Below, in pieces: positions 1-6,240 of a stretch of DNA of 15,435 bases; the stretch's first letter is position 1, and each line of letters starts with the position of its first letter. A program made the position numbers and the translations under genes. The notes under the pieces were generated by a model that did not search any database, had not been told where the DNA came from, and was given only the letters and a program-made list of their open reading frames with translations. Source of the DNA: DAOUCV01 sp034432095. GTDB taxonomy: Bacteria > Chloroflexota > Dehalococcoidia > Dehalococcoidales > UBA2162. The stretch covers positions 1-15,435 of the forward strand of contig DAOUCV010000032.1 in NCBI GenBank assembly GCA_034432095.1, written 5' to 3'.

Positions 1-2
1 TT

Positions 3-263
3 AACCTGGACTATAATACCACCTACTACTGGAAGGTCAGAGCCATCGGCTCAAGCACCAATAGCGACTGGAGCGCCACCGGCGTCTTCACCACCCAGCC
101 AGCACCACCTCAACCGTCTCTAGTAGCCGAATTGTCACCCTCACTGCCATCCCCAGCTCAGTCAAGCCTCCCTGACTGGGTTATATATACAGCCGGTGCT
201 TCGCTCTTGACCATAGTGTTACTATTAATTATCTTACTGCTGGTGGTCACAATAACACGATAA
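3..263 (+). CDS. C-terminal end of a surface protein: FN3-like end plus C-terminal membrane anchor (5' partial)
   Basis: An open frame enters from the left edge and stops at TAA 261-263, giving 86 visible residues. The first part reads like the last strands of a fibronectin type III domain (YYWKVRAIGSS, then SDWSATGVFTT). A Pro/Ser-rich linker of about 35 residues follows, then a strongly hydrophobic stretch of about 22 residues (from WVIYTAGASLL on) and a short TITR tail. This is the usual layout of a secreted protein held on the outside of the cell by a C-terminal membrane helix. The N-terminal part, and so any enzymatic or binding domain, lies outside the window. FN3 repeats are generic binding or spacer modules, so no specific function can be given. 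The next gene starts 43 bases downstream on the same strand. Confidence 0.75.
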   Translation, partial: NLDYNTTYYWKVRAIGSSTNSDWSATGVFTTQPAPPQPSLVAELSPSLPSPAQSSLPDWVIYTAGASLLTIVLLLIILLLVVTITR

Positions 264-306
264 AGCGACCCTGGAGTGATTAAGTTCTGAAGGAGAAAGG
301 GCTTTC

Positions 307-1623
307 TTGATTAAGAGAAGATTTCCCAGGATATTCCCTGGCTGGTGGATGAACCTGGTTACCGGCATTTATTCTGGTTTAGGGCATGGTTTTTACGGCT
401 ACGGCATGTCAGTGCTCTTCAAGCCCATTGCTTCCGACCTGGGCTTAAGCCGGGCAGCTACATCTCTGGCTACCGGGATCGGCAGACTGGAAGCTGGTAT
501 TGAAGCGCCACTTACCGGTTGGCTCTGTGATAGGTTTGGGCCTAAGTGGATAATCGTTGCCGGCATCTGCTTTACCAGTACCGGCCTGGTATTGATGAAG
601 TTCATCGCCTCACCCTGGGCTTATTACGTAGTCTGGGGAGTGATCGTAGCCATGGGTAATAACCTGGCTTTGACCATTGCCGTTGACAAGGCTCTGACCA
701 ACTGGTTCATCAAGAAAAGAGGGCTGGCCCTCGGCATAAGGTTCGTCATCATTGGTATATGCGGCGTAGTAGTGCTCCCGATCATCTCCTGGCTATTAAC
801 CACCGAGGGCTGGCGGACAACCTGCTTGATATGGGCTGGGGTAATGTTTACTGGAGTACCCCTATCATGGTACTTCGTCAAACAAAAACGCCCGGAATAC
901 TACGGGCTACTCCCCGACGGAACCACAGTTGAGTCAGCTTCAGAAACAGACATAGACGCCATGATAGATAAAGGCGTGGAGTATGCCACCAGCTTCGAAG
1001 AGACAGAGTTTACCCTCAGAGAGGCGATGAGAACACCTGCCTACTGGCTGATGACTATGTCCTGGCTTTGCGCCACGATAGTTGTCGGAGGTTTTAACAT
1101 CCATATCATCCCTTTTCTAACCGATATGGGCATCAATGAAACCGTAGCCAGTGGCATGATGGCAATGATGGTCTTCTTCACCATCCCGGCAAGGTTCATT
1201 GGCGGACTTCTTGCCGACCGTATCAGAAAAGACCGCCTACAGTTTCTTGTGGCTGGAGCTTTTCTGCTTCAGACGATAGGGATTACCTGTTTTCTCCTGA
1301 ACCGAAGCCTAGCTATGGTATACGTCTTACTTGTCTTGTATGGATTCGGCAGCGGGGCACCCGTACCCTTGAGGCTTACGATAGGGGGACGCTACTTCGG
1401 GCGAAAGGCTTTCGCTTCTATCCAAGGAACCTCTTCCCTATTTACCGCACCAGCATCATTTCTAGCCCCAGTCTATGCTGGCTGGGTATATGATACTACG
1501 AGAAGCTACATAACTGCTTTCATCCTCTTCGCGGTGCTAGCCACATTTGCCGCTTTACTTATGTGTCTCGTCCGACCTCCCAGACCACCAGCCCGGGTTA
1601 GTGACATCCGTAAATTCTTATAA
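307..1623 (+). CDS. Major facilitator superfamily transporter, oxalate/formate antiporter-like
   Basis: A 438-residue membrane protein whose hydrophobic pattern fits 12 helices in two halves joined by a charged central loop (about residues 200-240). The MFS motif A is visible after helix 2 (GWLCDRFGPK, residues 71-80), and a related GGLLADRIRKDR occurs in the second half. Overall resemblance is to the OFA (oxalate:formate antiporter-like) or monocarboxylate-type carriers. The substrate cannot be read from the sequence. The start is TTG at 307, preceded by AGGAG at 291-295 (11-base spacing). An internal ATG at 349 would remove part of the N-terminus before helix 1 and has no comparable ribosome-binding site. 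The stop lies 1 base from the stop of the convergent gene, with no room for a separate terminator. Neighbours do not hint at a substrate. Confidence 0.85.
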   Translation: MIKRRFPRIFPGWWMNLVTGIYSGLGHGFYGYGMSVLFKPIASDLGLSRAATSLATGIGRLEAGIEAPLTGWLCDRFGPKWIIVAGICFTSTGLVLMKFIASPWAYYVVWGVIVAMGNNLALTIAVDKALTNWFIKKRGLALGIRFVIIGICGVVVLPIISWLLTTEGWRTTCLIWAGVMFTGVPLSWYFVKQKRPEYYGLLPDGTTVESASETDIDAMIDKGVEYATSFEETEFTLREAMRTPAYWLMTMSWLCATIVVGGFNIHIIPFLTDMGINETVASGMMAMMVFFTIPARFIGGLLADRIRKDRLQFLVAGAFLLQTIGITCFLLNRSLAMVYVLLVLYGFGSGAPVPLRLTIGGRYFGRKAFASIQGTSSLFTAPASFLAPVYAGWVYDTTRSYITAFILFAVLATFAALLMCLVRPPRPPARVSDIRKFL

Positions 1624-1624
1624 T

Positions 1625-2257
1625 TCAGTAGTCAAGCAAAAAAACCTGGGTAGTGTCCGGTAAGTTTGCCTTGGTCAAGGACAGCCTGGGCTGGGAGACG
1701 ACCTCCTTTATCCCCATCTCCTTAAGGAACCTATCCACTGGCTCCAGTTCCCGGGTCAGTGCCTCAGTCTTGTAGTGCATAGGAACCACCACCTTAGGCT
1801 CAAGCTGCCGTACTACCTCGGCGGCCAGCGGAGCATCGATAGTGGATACCCCCCCTACCGGAAGCAGTAGCACATCAACTTTTTCTATCTCCTCCACCTG
1901 CTCCGTAGTAAGCACATGCCCCAGGTCGCCAAGATGACACACTGCTACCTCATCTAGCTCTATAAGGTAGACGGTATTCTTGCCCCTCTTTTTACCCCTC
2001 TCCCCGTCGTGGAAGGTTGTCATCCCTATAATCAGGACACCGCTGATCTCATACTCACCCGGCCCGGTCACCAGCTTTGGTTCGCCACCAACGCCGGTAA
2101 CATAAGAATGCCCCGAGTGCTGATGGCTTACGGTTACGATGCGAGCCGTAGGCTTGCCTAATGAGTAACCCAAATCAGGCGAGTAAGGGTCGGTAATAAT
2201 GGTGGCGCGACTACCCCTAAGCCTGAAGCAGGAGTGACCTAGCCAACTTATGTCCAT
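1625..2257 (-). CDS. Beta-lactamase-fold (UlaG/COG2220-like) hydrolase with altered metal motif
   Basis: A 210-residue protein of the small single-domain metallo-beta-lactamase superfamily type. Visible signatures are the N-terminal strand MDISWLGHSCFRLRG, DPYSP, the His motif SHQHSGHS (residues 44-51), GPGEYEISGV, CHLGDLGHVLT and, near the C-terminus, VVPMHYKT. Proteins of this type normally carry HxHxDH to bind two metal ions. Here the Asp position is Gly49 (codon GGG at 2111-2113 on the plus strand), while the three His of that motif and the later His/Asp residues are kept. It may bind one metal, or the family may tolerate this change. The substrate is unknown. The start at 2257 has no Shine-Dalgarno sequence, but a good promoter sits just upstream, so the transcript leader would be about 8 bases. 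The gene is divergent from hrcA and converges on the MFS gene. Confidence 0.85.
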   Translation of the reverse strand: MDISWLGHSCFRLRGSRATIITDPYSPDLGYSLGKPTARIVTVSHQHSGHSYVTGVGGEPKLVTGPGEYEISGVLIIGMTTFHDGERGKKRGKNTVYLIELDEVAVCHLGDLGHVLTTEQVEEIEKVDVLLLPVGGVSTIDAPLAAEVVRQLEPKVVVPMHYKTEALTRELEPVDRFLKEMGIKEVVSQPRLSLTKANLPDTTQVFLLDY

Positions 2258-2271
2258 TTATCTAAGGAGTA

Positions 2272-2300
2272 AATATAGCACGGATAAGACTGTTGGTCAA
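2272..2300 (-). promoter_or_regulatory. Promoter of the beta-lactamase-fold gene
   Basis: Read on the minus strand, TTGACC (2300-2295), a 17-base spacer and TATATT (2277-2272) form a near-consensus sigma-70-type promoter. The -10 is preceded by TGC, giving an extended -10 as well. The expected transcription start is near 2265, about 8 bases before the ATG, so the message has almost no leader. Confidence 0.7.
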
Positions 2301-2325
2301 TTGAGGATTAATATACTGATTTTTC

Positions 2326-2354
2326 TTGACAACTAATAGAGAGAAGTGTTAAAT
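2326..2354 (+). promoter_or_regulatory. Promoter of hrcA-grpE-dnaK
   Basis: A perfect TTGACA (2326-2331), a 17-base spacer and TTAAAT (2349-2354, 4 of 6 matches to TATAAT) form a housekeeping-type promoter. The expected start, near 2361, falls inside the CIRCE left arm. HrcA bound there would block RNA polymerase. The -35 box is 25 bases from the divergent -35 of the beta-lactamase-fold gene. Confidence 0.7.
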
Positions 2355-2356
2355 AG

Positions 2357-2389
2357 TAATTAGCAGTCTAAGCTCTGGACTGCTAATTA
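2357..2389 (+). promoter_or_regulatory. CIRCE-type operator for HrcA, variant arms
   Basis: A perfect inverted repeat with 12-base arms (2357-2368 and 2378-2389) and a 9-base spacer. The core halves are TTAGCAGTC and GACTGCTAA. The standard CIRCE is TTAGCACTC-N9-GAGTGCTAA. Length, spacer, outer bases and position ahead of hrcA all match; one base in each arm differs in a compensating way (C to G on the left, G to C on the right). It lies directly downstream of the -10 box and 12 bases before the hrcA start, as expected for an autoregulated repressor operon. No second copy was found in the window, including upstream of dnaK and dnaJ. Confidence 0.88.
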
Positions 2390-2401
2390 GGGAAGATTGA
2401 G

Positions 2402-3457
2402 ATGCTATCTCCCAGAAGAGAGACTATACTCAAATCCATCGTGGGACAATATATCGCCAAAGCGACGCCGGTATCATCACAAAATATTACCCGTGCCGGC
2501 GAGCTCGGGGTGAGCCCGGCTACCATCCGTAATGAGATGGCACACCTGGCGCAGGAGGGTTATATCACTCGCCCTCACCCTTCAGCAGGAAGCATACCCC
2601 TAGATAAGGGATACCGCCACTACGTGGATTCCCTAGGTGACATCAAGCTCCCCCTAGTTGAACAAAGGCTGATAAGTCACCTCTTCCACCAGGTGGAAAG
2701 TGAACTGGACGAATGGCTGAATCTGGCCGCTACGATTACCGCACAGAGGGCTCAGAATATGGCTCTAGTGACTACGCCCAAGACAGAAGCCTGCCAATTT
2801 AAGCATCTGGAGTTAGTCAGTCTGCGAGACTCTCTGGTGCTAGTTATCCTGATCCTCCGTAGCGCTAAAGTAAAACAACTGCTCATAACCTTTGACCAGG
2901 TTATGTCTCAGTCGGAGCTGACGATTATCGGTAACAAACTAAACGCCATGTACTCGGGCTTAACCAGCTCACAGATTGTAGCTAAAGGCGTGGCACTCCC
3001 TGCTGTCGAACAGCGAATAACTGATTGCCTGACAAAAGTAATGGAGACTGAAGATAGCCAGGAGTATGAAGAACCTTACCTGGATGGCCTGCACTTTACC
3101 CTTGGCCAACCCGAGCTCGTCAATAACCGTGAGTTGACGTTAAGCTTAATGGAATTAATCGAGCAACGAAGGCTCTTGAGGAATGCCATCCCCCCAAAGC
3201 TGACCAGCAAAGGGGTGCGAGTAATTATCGGAAGGGAGAATAAGGCGGAGACCATCCACAATTATAGCATCGTCATCAGTCAGTATGGGCTGCCCGAAGA
3301 GGCAGTGGGCACCATCGGGGTAATTGGACCTACCAGAATGCCCTACGCCCGTACCATTGCCACTGTGGGCTATCTAGCCCGGGTATTGAGTGTACTGGTA
3401 GCTAAACTATTCGGACGACAAGCACCCGTCACACTCGACCTTGATACTGCTGATTGA
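2402..3457 (+). CDS. hrcA: Heat-inducible transcription repressor HrcA
   Basis: A 351-residue protein with the HrcA layout: an N-terminal winged-helix DNA-binding domain (about residues 1-75), then the GAF-like dimerisation domain with an inserted segment, ending with the conserved region around IGPTRMPYARTIATVGYLA. Helix-turn-helix residues VSPATIRNEMAHL (38-50) are typical. The wing reads HPSAGSIPLDKGYRHYVD (59-76), where most HrcA proteins have HTSAGRIPTDKGYR, so Arg is replaced by Ser64 and Thr by Leu67. HrcA represses chaperone operons by binding CIRCE, and its folding is usually tied to chaperonin availability. The ATG at 2402 is 12 bases after the CIRCE site and has a weak AGGGAAG upstream. 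It heads the operon with grpE and dnaK. Confidence 0.96.
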   Translation: MLSPRRETILKSIVGQYIAKATPVSSQNITRAGELGVSPATIRNEMAHLAQEGYITRPHPSAGSIPLDKGYRHYVDSLGDIKLPLVEQRLISHLFHQVESELDEWLNLAATITAQRAQNMALVTTPKTEACQFKHLELVSLRDSLVLVILILRSAKVKQLLITFDQVMSQSELTIIGNKLNAMYSGLTSSQIVAKGVALPAVEQRITDCLTKVMETEDSQEYEEPYLDGLHFTLGQPELVNNRELTLSLMELIEQRRLLRNAIPPKLTSKGVRVIIGRENKAETIHNYSIVISQYGLPEEAVGTIGVIGPTRMPYARTIATVGYLARVLSVLVAKLFGRQAPVTLDLDTAD

Positions 3458-3474
3458 CCAAGGGTAGATTAGCA

Positions 3475-4047
3475 ATGGCTGAAGAAGAGCTAACCAATGA
3501 AGTAGAGTCACAGGTTGCGGAGACAGAGGAGGTTGAGGCATTAAAACAAGCCCTGGGTGAAGAAAAGGAGAAAGCAGAAAAATATCTGGCTAACTGGCAG
3601 AGAGCCCAGGCAGACTTTATTAACTACAAGCGGCGCAGTGAACAGGAAAAGGCGGAAACAATTAAGCTGGCTAACTCAGTGCTTATACTCAGTCTCCTCC
3701 CTGTCCTCGATGACTTAGAACGAGCCCTTAATGCTGCTCGACCGGAAAAGGCTGAGGCTAGCTGGATAGAAGGAGTCAAACTTATTGAGCGTAAGATGAG
3801 AGCCACCCTAGAGGCACAAGGGCTCTCACCCATTGAGGCACTGGGCAAGCCTTTTGACCCGAATCTCCACGAAGCGGTAAGGCAGGAAAAGGGTAAAGCA
3901 GGGATAGTCATTGAGGAAGTGCAAAAGGGTTATAAGTTGCACGATAGGGTTATCCGCCCCAGCAGAGTAGTGGTGGGTAACGGGGAGGTAGAGGAAGAAA
4001 AAGAAAATAACCGGGAGCATTCAGCTCTGCCTGATGGAGCAAGCTGA
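3475..4047 (+). CDS. grpE: Nucleotide exchange factor GrpE
   Basis: GrpE releases ADP from DnaK to restart the chaperone cycle. With the ATG at 3475 the protein has 190 residues. An acidic N-terminal stretch is followed by a long coiled-coil helix (LKQALGEEKEKAEKYLANWQ) and the family signature QADFINYKRR. The C-terminal beta domain shows GKPFDPNLHEAV, then YKLHDRVIRPSRVVVGNG. A TTG at 3454 in the same frame would add seven residues and overlap the hrcA stop. I prefer the ATG because AAGGG (3460-3464) lies about 10 bases before it and the protein then begins MAEEEL. The gene is 17 bases after hrcA and 26 bases before dnaK, so it is co-transcribed with both. Confidence 0.96.
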   Translation: MAEEELTNEVESQVAETEEVEALKQALGEEKEKAEKYLANWQRAQADFINYKRRSEQEKAETIKLANSVLILSLLPVLDDLERALNAARPEKAEASWIEGVKLIERKMRATLEAQGLSPIEALGKPFDPNLHEAVRQEKGKAGIVIEEVQKGYKLHDRVIRPSRVVVGNGEVEEEKENNREHSALPDGAS

Positions 4048-4073
4048 GCGCTCTGTAGTGAAGGAGGAAAACT

Positions 4074-5960
4074 ATGGCAAAGGTGATAGGCATTGACCTG
4101 GGAACAACATTCAGTGAAGTAGCGGTGATGGAGGCAGGAGAACCGAAGGTTATTCCCTCGGCTGAAGGCGGTACTCTCGTTCCTTCGGTAGTGGCAATAA
4201 GCAAGAATGGTGAGCGCCTGGTGGGGCAGCTAGCGAAGCGCCAGGCTATTGTCAATCCTGAGAACACTATTTACAGCATAAAAAGATTCATGGGGCGCAA
4301 GTGGGGAGAACCCGCCGGACGAGAGCTACCGGTGGAGGAGGATGCCAAGCGCAAAACCTACAAAGTAACCAGAGCTCCCAACGGGGATGTCCGGGTGGTG
4401 ATGGGAGGCAAAGAGTACAGCCCCCCAGAAATCTCAGCCATGATTCTGCAAAAACTAAAAACCGATGCTGAGGCTTACCTCGGTGAGAAGGTTACCGAGG
4501 CAGTAATCACCGTACCTGCCTATTTCAACGACAGCCAGCGACAAGCCACCAAGGACGCCGGGAAAATAGCCGGGCTGGAGGTACTGCGCATAGTTAACGA
4601 GCCAACGGCGGCTGCCCTAGCCTATGGTCTGGATAAAAAAGCCGATGAAACTGTTGCCGTCTATGACCTTGGCGGCGGCACCTTTGATATCTCCATCCTG
4701 GAGCTGGGTGAAGGAACTTTTCAGGTGAAGTCAACCGCTGGTGATACTCACCTTGGTGGTGATGACTTCGACCAGAGGATTATGGACTGGTTATGCGACG
4801 AATTCAAGAAAGACCAGGGGATTGACCTCCGGCAGGATAGAATGGCTCTACAGAGATTAAAAGAAGCCGCCGAAAAGGCGAAGATTGAGCTATCCACCGT
4901 CCAGCAGACGGAGATAAACCTTCCCTTTATCACGGCCGATGCCAGTGGTCCCAAGCACCTTAACATCACCCTCACCCGCTCCAAGCTGGAGCAACTGGTA
5001 ATGGACCTGGTGGACAAGACCCTGGAGCCATGCCGCCAGGCATTGGCTGATGCCGGTAAGACTGCCGCCCAGATTGATGAGGTGGTTCTGGTGGGCGGGC
5101 AGACCAGAATGCCCCTGGTTCAGCAAAAGGTAAAACAACTCTTCGGCAAGGAGCCCAGTAAGGGAGTCAACCCCGATGAGGTAGTGGCTATCGGCGCGGC
5201 CATTCAGGCAGGGGTGCTTAAAGGAGAGGTCAAGGATGTCCTGTTGCTTGATGTTACCCCCCTAACTCTGGGTATTGAAACCCTCGGCGGGGTGGCTACT
5301 CCGCTTATTCCCCGTAATACCACCATCCCCACCTCCAAGAGCCAGATTTTCTCCACGGCGGCTGATAACCAGCCCAGCGTGGAAATCCATGTCCTTCAGG
5401 GTGAAAGACCCATGGCAGCTGACAATAGAACACTGGGCAGATTTATACTTGACGGTATCCTGCCCGCACCACGGGGAGTTCCTCAAATTGAGGTCAGCTT
5501 TGATATTGATGCCAATGGTATTCTCAGTGTCAGGGCTCATGATAAGGGCACCGGCAAGGAGCAGAAGATTACCATCACTGCCTCCAGCGGACTCTCTAAG
5601 GAAGAAATAGCACGGATGCAACGTGAGGCAGAGATGTATGCCGCCGAGGACGCCAGGCGCCGCGAAGAAGCCGAAACCCGCAATACCGCCGATACCCTGG
5701 CTTACACCGCGGAAAAGACACTGCGGGAGCAGAAGGATAAGATACCCTCAGATTTGCATCAGGAGGTGGAAAGCAAGGTTCAAGCCGTGCGTTCCGCTCT
5801 ACAGGGGACAGATATTGAGGCTGTCCGCCGGGCCACACGGGAACTTAACGATTCCCTGCAAAAGGTAGGAGCAGCGGTCTACAGGCAGCAACAACCGCCT
5901 CCACCTCCGGGTAAAGGCGGAGAGGAAGGGACGGTAGAAGGAGAGTTCCGGGAGGTTTAG
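4074..5960 (+). CDS. dnaK: Chaperone protein DnaK (Hsp70)
   Basis: A 628-residue, full-length Hsp70. The ATPase domain has phosphate-1 IGIDLGTTFSEVAVM (residues 5-19), EPTAAALAYGLDKK, phosphate-2 DLGGGTFDISIL (from residue 198) and VLVGGQTRMP. The hydrophobic linker DVLLLDVTPLTLG begins at residue 388 and couples ATPase and substrate domains. The beta-sandwich peptide-binding domain and helical lid follow, with a Pro/Gly-rich tail and an acidic end EGTVEGEFREV. The phosphate-1 loop has GTTFS where bacterial DnaK usually has GTTNS; this is a mild variation. A strong AAGGAGG (4061-4067) precedes the ATG. It works with DnaJ and GrpE in the cytoplasm. No operator lies directly upstream, so control is through the hrcA promoter. 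Confidence 0.98.
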   Translation: MAKVIGIDLGTTFSEVAVMEAGEPKVIPSAEGGTLVPSVVAISKNGERLVGQLAKRQAIVNPENTIYSIKRFMGRKWGEPAGRELPVEEDAKRKTYKVTRAPNGDVRVVMGGKEYSPPEISAMILQKLKTDAEAYLGEKVTEAVITVPAYFNDSQRQATKDAGKIAGLEVLRIVNEPTAAALAYGLDKKADETVAVYDLGGGTFDISILELGEGTFQVKSTAGDTHLGGDDFDQRIMDWLCDEFKKDQGIDLRQDRMALQRLKEAAEKAKIELSTVQQTEINLPFITADASGPKHLNITLTRSKLEQLVMDLVDKTLEPCRQALADAGKTAAQIDEVVLVGGQTRMPLVQQKVKQLFGKEPSKGVNPDEVVAIGAAIQAGVLKGEVKDVLLLDVTPLTLGIETLGGVATPLIPRNTTIPTSKSQIFSTAADNQPSVEIHVLQGERPMAADNRTLGRFILDGILPAPRGVPQIEVSFDIDANGILSVRAHDKGTGKEQKITITASSGLSKEEIARMQREAEMYAAEDARRREEAETRNTADTLAYTAEKTLREQKDKIPSDLHQEVESKVQAVRSALQGTDIEAVRRATRELNDSLQKVGAAVYRQQQPPPPPGKGGEEGTVEGEFREV

Positions 5961-5972
5961 AGAGTGTGAGCA

Positions 5973-6030
5973 AGAGAGGGGGCTTTGCCTCCTCTCTCTA
6001 GTCTTCCCCCTCTCCTTGAAGGAGAGGGGG
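5973..6030 (+). repeat. Tandem hairpin pair downstream of dnaK (palindromic repeat, copy A)
   Basis: Two strong inverted repeats lie 8 bases apart. The first (5973-5997) pairs AGAGAGGGGGC with GCCTCCTCTCT around a TTT loop, with one G-U pair. The second (6006-6030) has perfect 12-base arms, CCCCCTCTCCTT and AAGGAGAGGGGG, with one central base. There is no T-run after either hairpin, so they are not textbook terminators, though they could protect or attenuate the dnaK message. The same two-hairpin layout recurs before dnaJ, and the second-hairpin type also occurs between der and polA. Confidence 0.75.
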
Positions 6031-6084
6031 GCAGGGGGTGAGATCATTAAGCAATCTCGGATATGATATTGACCCCTGCCGTTA

Positions 6085-6093
6085 TGGTATAAT
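6085..6093 (+). promoter_or_regulatory. Extended -10 promoter of dnaJ
   Basis: TATAAT (6088-6093) is a perfect -10 box, preceded by TGG (6085-6087), so the motif is TGnTATAAT. TTGACC at 6069-6074 is only 13 bases away and badly spaced, so the promoter probably relies on the extended -10. The expected start is near 6100, leaving an unusually long leader of about 140 bases before dnaJ. No CIRCE site is nearby. The stretch 6031-6084 between hairpins and promoter holds only a weak 5-base inverted repeat (6040-6058). Confidence 0.6.
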
Positions 6094-6100
6094 ATGAGGT

Positions 6101-6127
6101 TACGGGGCTAATTCTCGTAGACCCGTA
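6101..6127 (+). other. Possible 5'-end stem-loop of the dnaJ leader
   Basis: TACGGG (6101-6106) and CCCGTA (6122-6127) form a 6-base inverted repeat with a 15-base loop. It falls exactly at the expected 5' end of the dnaJ message and could stabilise it. The stem is short, so this is only suggestive. Confidence 0.35.
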
Positions 6128-6171
6128 GAGAGTCAAGAAGAGGCAAAATCTTTCCTAAATAGGGGGCGTCA

Positions 6172-6227
6172 AAGAGGGGGGCAAAGCCCCTCTTGAGAAT
6201 CCCCTTCCCCTTATCAAAGGGAAGGGG
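6172..6227 (+). repeat. Tandem hairpin pair before dnaJ (palindromic repeat, copy B), overlapping the ribosome-binding site
   Basis: The first hairpin (6172-6194) pairs AAGAGGGG with CCCCTCTT. The second (6201-6227) pairs CCCCTTCCC (6201-6209) with GGGAAGGGG (6219-6227) across a 9-base centre. Its right arm runs into GGAGAGGG (6226-6233), the only Shine-Dalgarno-like sequence before the dnaJ ATG at 6241. Copy C (9462-9488) has the same 9-base arms and the same 9-base centre length. In the RNA the hairpin would sit against the ribosome-binding site. Confidence 0.75.
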
Positions 6228-6240
6228 AGAGGGTTATCAT

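Noticed and set aside
3454..3474. TTG codon as an upstream start for grpE
   Set aside because: It overlaps the hrcA stop and lacks a ribosome-binding site; the ATG at 3475 has AAGGG at a fair distance and gives a typical GrpE N-terminus.
4021..4073. Second CIRCE site or separate promoter before dnaK
   Set aside because: The 26-base gap contains only the ribosome-binding site; no inverted repeat or promoter boxes are seen.
5973..6030. Hairpins after dnaK as a true Rho-independent terminator
   Set aside because: Strong stems but no following T-run; the layout repeats elsewhere as an intergenic element, so I called it a repeat.
6193..6240. TTG-type upstream extension of dnaJ by 16 residues
   Set aside because: It would translate the palindromic repeat; the J domain normally begins a few residues after the Met at 6241.
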